This document shows positions 1 to 4,588 of a DNA stretch of 6,399 nucleotides, one piece after another. The translations under genes were made by a program, and so were the position numbers. The stretch is from Oxalobacteraceae bacterium. Lineage in GTDB: Bacteria; Pseudomonadota; Gammaproteobacteria; Burkholderiales; Burkholderiaceae_D. The stretch covers positions 1 through 6,399 of the forward strand of contig PKWO01000166.1 in the NCBI GenBank assembly GCA_003132085.1. The letters are read 5' to 3'. The stretch's first letter is position 1; every line of letters starts with the position of its first letter. The notes beneath the pieces are model-generated. The model saw only the letters and a list, made by a program, of their open reading frames with translations. It ran no database searches and was not told where the DNA came from.

Positions 1-78
1 TTTCCCCAAAACGCACTCCCCACTCGCGCCTGCGGCTGAATAGTCACTGTGGCCCTACCCAAAAAAAGCCTGGCAACT

Positions 79-654
79 TCAGTTGATGTTGGCGATGTAA
101 TGCGAAATATTGATGATGTCGTCGTCGCTCAACGTCTGCGACACCGCGGCCATATTCCCCGCATCATTGGTCCGATTGCGTGCCTTGAAATCGGTGAGCT
201 GCTTAAAAATATAATCGTAATGCTGACCGGCCAGCTTCGGAATCTCATTTTGTCCTTTCATGCCGCCGAGGTGGCACATCGTGCAAAGCACTTCCTGCGA
301 CTTCGCAAATCCCAGCTTCACGCGTTCCGGGTCCGCATTGAATTTGATGCGCAGCGGCTGTTGATCGGCAAAATAGGCGGCCACGTCCTGCATGTCTTCC
401 TTTGACAGATTGGCCGCCATCGGCGTCATCATGGGATTCTTGCGGGCGCCTTCCTTGAAATCTTTCAACTGCAAATAAATGTAGCGTGCGCTTTGCCCCG
501 CCAGAACCGGAAACGTCGGAACCGCCGAATTTCCGTTAGCGCCATGGCAGGGGATGCAGGCTTCCGCTTTTTTCTTGCCGGCTTCGATATCGATCGCGTG
601 GCTCTGAAAGGAGCGCGTGGCCAGTATGGCAAAAAGAATGTGAGCAGGCTTCAT
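79..654 (-). CDS. Periplasmic dihaem cytochrome c (cytochrome c4-like)
   Basis: 191 residues. An N-terminal signal peptide (about 1-20, ending S-H-A) directs export; its hydrophobic core is short and interrupted by Arg14. Two class I haem domains follow, with haem-attachment motifs CIPCH (33-37) and CTMCH (124-128). The halves are an internal duplication: PVLAGQ (49-54) matches PKLAGQ (139-144), each followed by a similar YI..QL.DFK stretch. Aligning the halves at their LS..D motifs pairs Met76 with Met168, the likely sixth haem ligands. Length and layout fit cytochrome c4, a dihaem electron carrier. Lying downstream of a PQQ dehydrogenase on the same strand, it is probably that enzyme's electron acceptor or the link to the terminal oxidase (inference). 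The ATG at 654 is the only start before an upstream stop, but no strong Shine-Dalgarno is seen. A run of seven T on the coding strand (67-61) lies just past the stop, without a convincing hairpin. Confidence 0.93.
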   Translation of the reverse strand: MKPAHILFAILATRSFQSHAIDIEAGKKKAEACIPCHGANGNSAVPTFPVLAGQSARYIYLQLKDFKEGARKNPMMTPMAANLSKEDMQDVAAYFADQQPLRIKFNADPERVKLGFAKSQEVLCTMCHLGGMKGQNEIPKLAGQHYDYIFKQLTDFKARNRTNDAGNMAAVSQTLSDDDIINISHYIANIN

Positions 655-661
655 ATTTTTC

Positions 662-674
662 GGTATCCGATACC
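662..674. promoter_or_regulatory. Palindrome GGTATC-C-GATACC directly before the cytochrome start
   Basis: This is a perfect inverted repeat with 6-bp arms and one central base, 8 to 20 nt upstream of the cytochrome c ATG, where the ribosome binding site should be. It could be an operator or an RNA fold that hides the initiation region. Function is inferred from position only. Confidence 0.35.
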
Positions 675-711
675 CAGATAGAAGGAAAAAGAGACTGCAT
701 CGCAGCCCGGC

Positions 712-724
712 CGTTAACTTAACG
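712..724. promoter_or_regulatory. Palindrome CGTTAA-C-TTAACG upstream of the cytochrome gene
   Basis: This is a perfect inverted repeat with 6-bp arms around one base, about 58 to 70 nt upstream of the cytochrome c ATG and downstream of two terminator-like hairpins. It sits where an independent promoter for the cytochrome would be, so a repressor or activator site is possible. I could not find a good sigma70 -35/-10 pair beside it. Confidence 0.3.
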
Positions 725-739
725 TGCCGCGTAGTTCAC

Positions 740-758
740 AAAAAACCGCGCGCGGTTT
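740..758 (-). terminator. Possible second terminator or palindrome after the dehydrogenase gene
   Basis: Positions 743-758 are a perfect 16-bp palindrome (AAACCGCG then CGCGGTTT). Read on the minus strand it can fold with a 6-bp stem and a CGCG loop, and it ends in a run of six T (745-740). It lies about 45 nt beyond the stronger hairpin at 804-835, so it may be a backup terminator; a protein-binding palindrome is the alternative. Confidence 0.35.
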
Positions 759-795
759 GGGTTTACGGCTTTTTATATCGAGCAAGAATTACCTT

Positions 796-835
796 CCAAA
801 GAAAACCCCGCGCGAGCTAAGCTCAGTGCGGGGTT
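796..835 (-). terminator. Rho-independent terminator of the PQQ dehydrogenase gene
   Basis: AACCCCGC (804-811) pairs with GCGGGGTT (828-835). The stem continues through a G-T and a C-G pair, one bulged base and GAGC/GCTC (814-817 with 821-824), closing on a 3-nt loop. On the minus strand the stem is followed by a T-rich stretch (TTTTCTTT). It lies about 105 nt after the dehydrogenase stop codon, between that gene and the cytochrome gene, so it should cut or attenuate read-through. Confidence 0.7.
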
Positions 836-939
836 GAGCAAGGTCTTCGTGCCGCCGTCAACAGGTAAAGTAACAAACCAACGTTGCAGCAGTCTCTTTT
901 TCAGTTAAATCGAACGCGAAATAACGTTATAAAATCCGC

Positions 940-2664
940 TTACAGACCGAATACAAACACGCTATTGCCGCGCTTGAAGTCCATCTGCGAATTGCCGCCG
1001 GCGGCCACGGCGATGTACTGCTTACCATTGACCGAGTACGACACAGGCGGTGCATTGACGCCGGCGCCGCACTGGAATTTCCAGAGCATTTTTCCGGTCT
1101 TTGCATCGTAGGCCTTGAACCAGCCATTGCCTTCACCCGCGAACACCAGATTGCCTGCGGTGGCGAGCGCGCCGCCGATCATCGGCTGATCGGTTTTTGC
1201 CTGCCATGCGATCTTGCCGGTATCGATGTTGACGGCTGTGACATTTCCCCATTGCTCATCACCCGGCACGTTCTTGAACGCCCCACCGAGCCACAATTTC
1301 CCGTTCGGGTAGTTGGTTGCTTCCACATGGTAAGTCATCGGCTGATGCAGGTTTACCGCATAGGTCAAACGAGCGCCGGCGTTATAGGCCATCGGCGACC
1401 ATTCCACCCCACCGTTGGCGCCCGGCAGCATGCGCGCTCCGCTAGCAGTCGGCAGGACCCACATGTTTTCTTGCGGAATCATCGCATCGGAGAAGCGAAT
1501 CAGGCTGCCGTCGCGGCGGTCATGCACATACACGTGACCGGTTTTGCCGCCGTGGATCACACCCGGAATCATTTTGCCGTTCTTGTCTTTCACGTCCACC
1601 AGGATCGGCGGGCTGACAGCGTCCAAATCCCACAAATCGTGCGCGATGTACTGGAAATGCCACTTGTATTTTCCGGTATCGAGGTCGACCGCGACAAGCG
1701 AGTCGGTGTACAGGTTGTCTCCCGGACGCACGGCGCCATACAGATCGGGGGAAGGGTTGCCGACCACGAAGAACACGGTTTTGCTGGCGCGATCGATGGC
1801 CGGAGTCATCCAGACGCCGCCGCCCAGAGTCTCATAGAAGTCCGATTTCTTGGCGAACGCGTCTTTTTCGGCGGCGATGTCGCGGTGCATGTCACGGCCG
1901 GTTGCATCGGTTTTTGCCCACACTCCTTCATATCCCTTTTCCGGAATAGTGTAGAAGGTCCATATCAGCTTTCCGGTGTCGGCATCGAATGCCTTGACGA
2001 AGCCACGGATGCCGTATTCGCCGCCGTTGGTGCCGATCAGGACTTTACCTTCGACGACGGTCGGCGCCATCGTTTCGCTATAGCCTTTTTCGGGATCGGC
2101 GATTTCGGTTTCCCACAGCAGCTTCCCGCTCTTTGCATCGAGCGCGACCAGCTTGGCGTCCAACGTGCCCATATAGAGCTTGCCGCCGGCAACGGCAACC
2201 CCGCGATTGTTCGGTCCGCAGCAGAAGGTTGTGACCGGGCCCATCTTGTGTTTGTAGTGCCAGAATTCTTGTCCGGTCACCGCGTCGACCGCATACACAT
2301 GGTTATAGGAAGTGGTGAGGAACATCACGCCATTGACGACGATGGGGGCCGTTTCCATAGACTCGATGACGGCAGTCTGAAACACAAACTTGGGCTTGAG
2401 TTTGGCGACGTTCCTGGCGTTGATCTGCGCCGACGGATAATAGCGGGTCTGCGCATAATTACCGTTTGCGTGCAGCCAGTTCTTGCTGTCCGTCGAAGAG
2501 CCGTCCAGCATAGCCTGACTGACCGGCGCCAGTGCGTTTGACATTGGCGGTACCTTGATGCCGGCACCGCTCTGGACCTCTTGGGCGCCGCTTCCGCCGG
2601 ATGCAATGAGCAAGCTTGCCGCCAGCGTGAATCGCCCTATTAATTTATAGCGTTCTGTGACCAT
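940..2664 (-). CDS. PQQ-dependent alcohol dehydrogenase, probably lanthanide-dependent
   Basis: 574 residues with a signal peptide (about 1-27, ending G-S-G-A), so periplasmic. It is a quinoprotein beta-propeller: at least six tryptophan-docking repeats of the type D..TGK..W are visible. By alignment with methanol dehydrogenase it has the vicinal disulphide pair Cys148-Cys149 followed by Arg154, PQQ-pocket residues Glu104, Trp285 and Arg383, metal ligands Glu216 and Asn303, and catalytic base Asp346 in HDLWDLD. Asp348, two residues after the base, matches the extra carboxylate that lanthanide enzymes (XoxF, PedH) carry and calcium enzymes (MxaF, ExaA) lack. There is no C-terminal haem domain, so an external cytochrome is needed; the dihaem protein encoded downstream fits. 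The substrate is unknown and may be an alcohol or aldehyde. I reject the in-frame TTG 12 codons upstream (2700) because the ATG at 2664 has AAGGGG six bases before it and starts a normal signal peptide. Confidence 0.95.
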   Translation of the reverse strand: MVTERYKLIGRFTLAASLLIASGGSGAQEVQSGAGIKVPPMSNALAPVSQAMLDGSSTDSKNWLHANGNYAQTRYYPSAQINARNVAKLKPKFVFQTAVIESMETAPIVVNGVMFLTTSYNHVYAVDAVTGQEFWHYKHKMGPVTTFCCGPNNRGVAVAGGKLYMGTLDAKLVALDAKSGKLLWETEIADPEKGYSETMAPTVVEGKVLIGTNGGEYGIRGFVKAFDADTGKLIWTFYTIPEKGYEGVWAKTDATGRDMHRDIAAEKDAFAKKSDFYETLGGGVWMTPAIDRASKTVFFVVGNPSPDLYGAVRPGDNLYTDSLVAVDLDTGKYKWHFQYIAHDLWDLDAVSPPILVDVKDKNGKMIPGVIHGGKTGHVYVHDRRDGSLIRFSDAMIPQENMWVLPTASGARMLPGANGGVEWSPMAYNAGARLTYAVNLHQPMTYHVEATNYPNGKLWLGGAFKNVPGDEQWGNVTAVNIDTGKIAWQAKTDQPMIGGALATAGNLVFAGEGNGWFKAYDAKTGKMLWKFQCGAGVNAPPVSYSVNGKQYIAVAAGGNSQMDFKRGNSVFVFGL

Positions 2665-2670
2665 TATCGT

Positions 2671-2676
2671 CCCCTT
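2671..2676 (-). promoter_or_regulatory. Ribosome binding site that fixes the dehydrogenase start
   Basis: AAGGGG on the minus strand, with a 6-nt spacer to the ATG at 2664. It supports this start over the upstream TTG at 2700, which lies in the putative 5' leader. Confidence 0.8.
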
Positions 2677-2682
2677 GTAAAA

Positions 2683-2699
2683 TGTTGCCCCATGCAACA
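2683..2699 (-). promoter_or_regulatory. Hairpin or operator TGTTGC-N5-GCAACA in the dehydrogenase leader
   Basis: This is a perfect inverted repeat with 6-bp arms and a 5-nt gap. If the predicted promoter (2705-2732) is right, transcription starts at about 2698-2700. The repeat would then be the very 5' end of the mRNA, ahead of the ribosome binding site. It could stabilise the mRNA or be an operator over the start point; this is inferred from position. Confidence 0.35.
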
Positions 2700-2704
2700 A
2701 ATCT

Positions 2705-2732
2705 TTTTTATGTTCGAGCGTGCTAATTTCAA
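2705..2732 (-). promoter_or_regulatory. Sigma70-like promoter for the PQQ dehydrogenase
   Basis: On the minus strand TTGAAA (2732-2727, 5 of 6 consensus bases) and TAAAAA (2710-2705, 4 of 6) are separated by 16 nt. The element lies in the 187-nt gap after the ankyrin gene and gives a leader of about 35 nt. Confidence 0.4.
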
Positions 2733-2851
2733 AAAAGGTACATTAATTTTCCGGCATTGAAACGCCTAACGCATAATTTCGGCGCTGTTCAATAGCGATA
2801 TCAGCAGCAAATTAATTTCGGAATAATTCACCGAACGCCAGTGGACGGGTA

Positions 2852-3517
2852 TTACTTTCGCTCCTGTAAAAATTTGACGACATCAGGATGGCCGTTTTCT
2901 GCTGCCATCTGCGACACGGTTTTACCTCGATTGTCGACCAGACTCGGGTCCGCGCCGCGATCAAGCAGCGATTGAAGCGTGGCGAGGTGGCCATAGGCGC
3001 CGGCCCACATCAACGCGGTGAGCCCATTCTGGTATGTGGAGCCCAGCTCACGCTGCAGGTCGAGCAGCAGATTGACGATTTTCGTCTGGCCGGTGCCGGC
3101 GGCGTAAACCATGGCAGTTTTGCTCAATTGGTCGACGGCATTGATGTCGGCATTTTTGTCGGTCAAAATCAGCGCCATCTCGGTGCGCCCGAAGTATGCG
3201 GCCGCCATCAGCGGCGTCACCTGCGACACGTTGGCAAGGTTAATGTCGGCCCCGCGATCGAGCAGCATCGTCATGATTTCCATTTGCCCGCTTTTGATGG
3301 AGGTCATCAGCAGCGAATCGCCTAAACGGTTACGGGAGTTGGGCGACGCGCCTTGCTCAATCAACGCTTTGAAATTTTTCACATTGCCGCTACGGGCGGC
3401 TGCCAGCGCCTGACGATTCAGGTCGGCCTGATCTTCCGCGGCACGCGCGACGTCGAGAAAAAACGAACTGACCGCCGAAATAAGTAATATTGAACAAATT
3501 GCGCGCATTACCTTCAT
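2852..3517 (-). CDS. Secreted ankyrin-repeat protein
   Basis: 221 residues. Residues 1-26 are a signal peptide (hydrophobic core CSILLISAVSSFF, cleavage after ARA), so the protein should be exported to the periplasm. Nearly all the rest is ankyrin repeats of about 33 residues: approximately 34-64, 65-97, 98-130, 131-163, 164-196 and a terminal half-repeat 197-220. Hallmarks are TPLMAAAYFG, GLTALMWAGAYGH and LLDRGAD (twice, at 85 and 184). No catalytic domain is present. Ankyrin stacks bind other proteins, so a role as assembly factor, inhibitor or partner of a periplasmic enzyme is possible; the neighbouring quinoprotein is the obvious candidate but this is inference. AAGGA lies six bases before the ATG at 3517. 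A second Met at position 4 is a less likely start. A weak 5-bp hairpin beyond the stop (2817-2836) is not a convincing terminator. Confidence 0.9.
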   Translation of the reverse strand: MKVMRAICSILLISAVSSFFLDVARAAEDQADLNRQALAAARSGNVKNFKALIEQGASPNSRNRLGDSLLMTSIKSGQMEIMTMLLDRGADINLANVSQVTPLMAAAYFGRTEMALILTDKNADINAVDQLSKTAMVYAAGTGQTKIVNLLLDLQRELGSTYQNGLTALMWAGAYGHLATLQSLLDRGADPSLVDNRGKTVSQMAAENGHPDVVKFLQERK

Positions 3518-3614
3518 AGCCGGTCCTTGAATATTTTCTAATGAATTTTTCGGGGGGCTGCAATCGCAGTACCTTGTTCGGCGGATTCTATTTCTACCTT
3601 AAATTGAATTTTTG

Positions 3615-3643
3615 GTTCTATCGCAATAAGCCAGCTCTGGCAA
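3615..3643 (-). promoter_or_regulatory. Sigma70-like promoter for the ankyrin gene
   Basis: On the minus strand TTGCCA (3643-3638, 5 of 6) and TAGAAC (3620-3615, 4 of 6) are spaced by 17 nt. A small inverted repeat, GCCAG-N2-CTGGC (3630-3641), overlaps the -35 box and could be an operator. The leader to the ATG would be about 90 nt. Confidence 0.35.
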
Positions 3644-3819
3644 GCTGAAGGTCATCTGAAAAACGGGCAAGGGTGATAATAGACTCGCTGACCACAGCGG
3701 TCAAGAGGATGCACTATTCGTTGAATGTCATGCCCGTCCGCGAGCGGCGGTAGGTGTCCTATCCGCTAAGCTCCCGTTACATTGAGGAAATAATTTGAGA
3801 GCGCGCAGTGTTCCCGAGC

Positions 3820-3843
3820 CGCGCTGCGGTGCAACGCAGCGCG
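3820..3843. repeat. Strong hairpin CGCGCTGCG-N6-CGCAGCGCG
   Basis: This is a perfect 9-bp, all but one GC, inverted repeat with a 6-nt loop, just before the transposase fragment. Neither side has a T run, so it is not a standard terminator. It may be an extragenic palindromic element or part of the decayed insertion. I did not find a second copy in the window. Confidence 0.5.
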
Positions 3844-3869
3844 CCGACATCTCAAGTGTAAAGGTCAAC

Positions 3870-3968
3870 CATCAAGCTGACATTGAACTTCGCCAGATCG
3901 AATACCTCAACAACATCGTCGAGCAGGATCAACGGGCCAATAGAGAAAAAATCAGCGTTAGCCCTTGA
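3870..3968 (+). pseudogene. C-terminal fragment of an IS6-family-like transposase
   Basis: This frame reads ADIELRQIEYLNNIVEQD and then QRAN before drifting to a TGA at 3966. The motif closely resembles the stretch ADVELRQ.KYLNN.VEQDHRAIKR near the end of DDE transposases of the IS6 group, where the Glu of VEQD is the last catalytic acid. The His of QDHRAIK has become Gln. One inserted A near 3939-3941 seems to shift the frame: the +1 frame continues as IEKKS, resembling IKR. No upstream catalytic domain, no downstream GFKSF-like motif and no terminal inverted repeats are seen. It is a short dead remnant of about 30 codons. Its 3' end overlaps the last codons of the small membrane-protein gene on the other strand by 11 bp. 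The family call comes from remembered motif similarity, not from a search. Confidence 0.7.
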
Positions 3969-4098
3969 ATAGTTTTTCAAGAACAATCGCCCAAGATAAA
4001 ACAAAGAAAGAAACCGCGAGACAAGCTGAAACAACCTGACCCACAGAAAAACGCGCGTCTTTAGGTAGGTGGAAATCTTTCAAATGGATTGCATGCAT
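3958..4098 (-). CDS. Small single-pass membrane protein, 46 residues, function unknown
   Basis: The frame starts at ATG 4098 and ends at TAA 3960-3958. AAGGAG lies six bases before the ATG, the best ribosome binding site in the window. The protein has a polar, basic N-terminus (MHAIHLKDFHLPKDARFSVG), then one strongly hydrophobic segment at about 21-40 (QVVSACLAVSFFVLSWAIVL), and a short charged tail (EKLFKG). That is the layout of a small inner-membrane protein; a signal peptide is unlikely because no cleavage site follows. I do not recognise a family. Upstream are a sigma70-like promoter and two nested inverted repeats, so the gene appears tightly regulated. It overlaps the end of the transposase relic by 11 bp on the opposite strand, so the last codons might not be original. 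A longer reading frame in another register (starting at 4034) lacks any start signal and is not preferred. Confidence 0.6.
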   Translation of the reverse strand: MHAIHLKDFHLPKDARFSVGQVVSACLAVSFFVLSWAIVLEKLFKG

Positions 4099-4104
4099 GA
4101 CCGT

Positions 4105-4110
4105 CTCCTT
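4105..4110 (-). promoter_or_regulatory. Ribosome binding site of the small membrane-protein gene
   Basis: AAGGAG on the minus strand, six bases before ATG 4098. Its first two bases are also the last two of the palindrome at 4109-4135, so a bound protein or RNA fold there would touch initiation. It is the main evidence for this very short gene. Confidence 0.65.
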
Positions 4111-4135
4111 AAACCATATTATGAGTATGGTTTAA
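4109..4135. promoter_or_regulatory. Perfect palindromic operator TTAAACCATA-N7-TATGGTTTAA
   Basis: Perfect 10-bp arms with a 7-nt centre span 27 bp between the predicted -10 box and the ribosome binding site of the small membrane-protein gene. Size and symmetry fit the operator of a dimeric repressor (TetR-like operators are of this size), placed to block transcription. An mRNA hairpin next to the Shine-Dalgarno is the alternative. No regulator gene is in the window. Confidence 0.6.
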
Positions 4136-4182
4136 ATGTAGGCAATCGTGACAAAAAGTCAAGGCGATAGTTGCCTACATTT
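4134..4182. repeat. 49-bp imperfect inverted repeat with perfect 12-bp arms
   Basis: AAATGTAGGCAA (4134-4145) and TTGCCTACATTT (4171-4182) are exact inverted copies, 25 nt apart. Inside, TCG/CGA (4146-4148 with 4165-4167) and TGAC/GTCA (4149-4152 with 4158-4161) also pair around an A5 loop, leaving two 3-nt bulges on one side. The element covers the predicted -35 and -10 boxes of the small membrane-protein gene. It may be a paired operator or the ends of a tiny mobile element. Confidence 0.6.
4135..4162 (-). promoter_or_regulatory. Sigma70-like promoter for the small membrane-protein gene
   Basis: On the minus strand TTGACT (4162-4157, 5 of 6) and TACATT (4140-4135, 4 of 6) are spaced by 16 nt. 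The -10 box lies in the left arm of the 49-bp inverted repeat and touches the edge of the 27-bp palindrome, so transcription would begin inside that palindrome. Confidence 0.45.
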
Positions 4183-4372
4183 GACAAAAAAATCAACAAG
4201 GATGAAAGCGGGGCTGTTCCGGCTATGACTTTTTCGTGGTGCGGTGCACAAGAAATGGCGCACAGTAATAGTTTCGTTTCGGGCGAAATGCTGGCCGGAA
4301 TTGAAGATGCCGCCTGCACTCTGACGAGCGATGCGAACTAACAGCACCATAACGTTTATTGGTAGAAAGTCA
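4183..4372. other. Stretch without a supportable gene
   Basis: Open frames exist on both strands (for example 4225-4341 plus, 38 codons; 4119-4350 minus), but none has a ribosome binding site, a recognisable motif or convincing protein composition. A perfect TTGACA (4181-4186, plus) has no matching -10 box. I see nothing else here. Confidence 0.4.
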
Positions 4373-4549
4373 ATCCGCGTAAACGATCATCTTTGGCGAC
4401 GTGGTATCGTACAGTGTCGACAAGTCTGCAAAAACCCGGGAGCCAGGTTTGATATTCGATTCGGTTGCTAGGTTGAAAGTCGTATCATGCTTTGGCTTCC
4501 AAAGCCATCCAATGAATTGAAACTGATCGTTCGCGATCGGCGATGAAAA
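4373..4549 (-). pseudogene. Possible remnant of an unknown gene (59 open codons, no start)
   Basis: On the minus strand a frame of 59 codons runs between TAG (4552-4550) and TGA (4372-4370). Its composition looks like a real, folded protein rather than noise: stretches such as NDQFQFIGWLWKPKHDTTF and GSRVFADLSTLYDTTSPKM are rich in aromatic, Asp, Thr and Pro residues, as in beta-sheet proteins. There is no ATG, GTG or TTG near its beginning, so it cannot be an intact gene; it may be the 3' end of one that was truncated. I do not recognise a family. Chance openness cannot be excluded. Confidence 0.3.
4523..4540. repeat. Small hairpin with TTCG loop upstream of the transporter gene
   Basis: CTGATCG and CGATCGG form a 7-bp stem (one T-G pair) around the tetraloop TTCG, about 50 to 65 nt upstream of the transporter ATG at 4589. 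No T run follows, so it is not a terminator. It could be a leader RNA fold or a protein site. Confidence 0.35.
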
Positions 4550-4588
4550 CTACGTCATGTGCATGTTCGGCCAATTGAAAGCTATTCT

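Larger units (their letters stand above)
3518..3869. other. Gene-free stretch with several dyad-symmetry elements
   Basis: I see no credible coding frame here. Apart from the ankyrin promoter, it holds short dyads: CTGC-N4-GCAG (3558-3569), TGACC-N5-GGTCA (3689-3703), an imperfect hairpin at 3743-3767 (AGCGG/CCGCT and TAGG/CCTA with an internal loop), and the strong 9-bp hairpin at 3820-3843. None is followed by a T run. The density of small repeats beside a transposase relic suggests decayed mobile DNA or extragenic repeats; this is inference. Confidence 0.45.

Noticed and set aside
1..78. Terminator or further gene downstream of the cytochrome
   Set aside because: A seven-T run (67-61) is present, but only a 4-bp stem precedes it, and no frame or motif is visible to the window edge.
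1252..2541. A 429-codon open frame on the plus strand opposite the PQQ dehydrogenase
   Set aside because: It is antisense to a gene with every expected quinoprotein motif; its translation has no recognisable domain, and its openness follows from the codon bias of the real gene.
940..2664. Calling the dehydrogenase XoxF (methanol dehydrogenase)
   Set aside because: The Asp pair matches XoxF, but the flanking residues and the absence of XoxG/XoxJ-type neighbours do not; the substrate cannot be named.
2817..2836. Terminator for the ankyrin gene
   Set aside because: Only a 5-bp TTCGG/CCGAA stem with a 9-nt loop; the tail is AT-rich but not a T run.
3689..3767. Dyads at 3689-3703 and 3743-3767 as terminators
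   Set aside because: Stems are short or interrupted and no T run follows on either strand.
3852..4034. A 60-codon minus-strand frame overlapping the small gene in another register
   Set aside because: No ribosome binding site or promoter fits its start, and much of it is antisense to the transposase relic. The 46-codon frame from 4098 has a far better start signal.
3780..4200. Complete IS6 element with terminal inverted repeats
   Set aside because: I looked for IS26-like ends (GGCACTGTTGCAAA or similar) and found none; only the C-terminal fragment is present.
4202..4341. An 8-codon plus-strand frame (ATG 4202, preceded by AAGG) coupled through ATGA to a 38-codon frame
   Set aside because: It looks like a leader peptide at first, but there is no -10 box for the nearby TTGACA, the second frame has no recognisable feature, and chance explains both.
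4119..4350. Two overlapping minus-strand frames of 63 and 66 codons
   Set aside because: They run through the inverted repeats and promoter, lack start signals and show no protein-like pattern.
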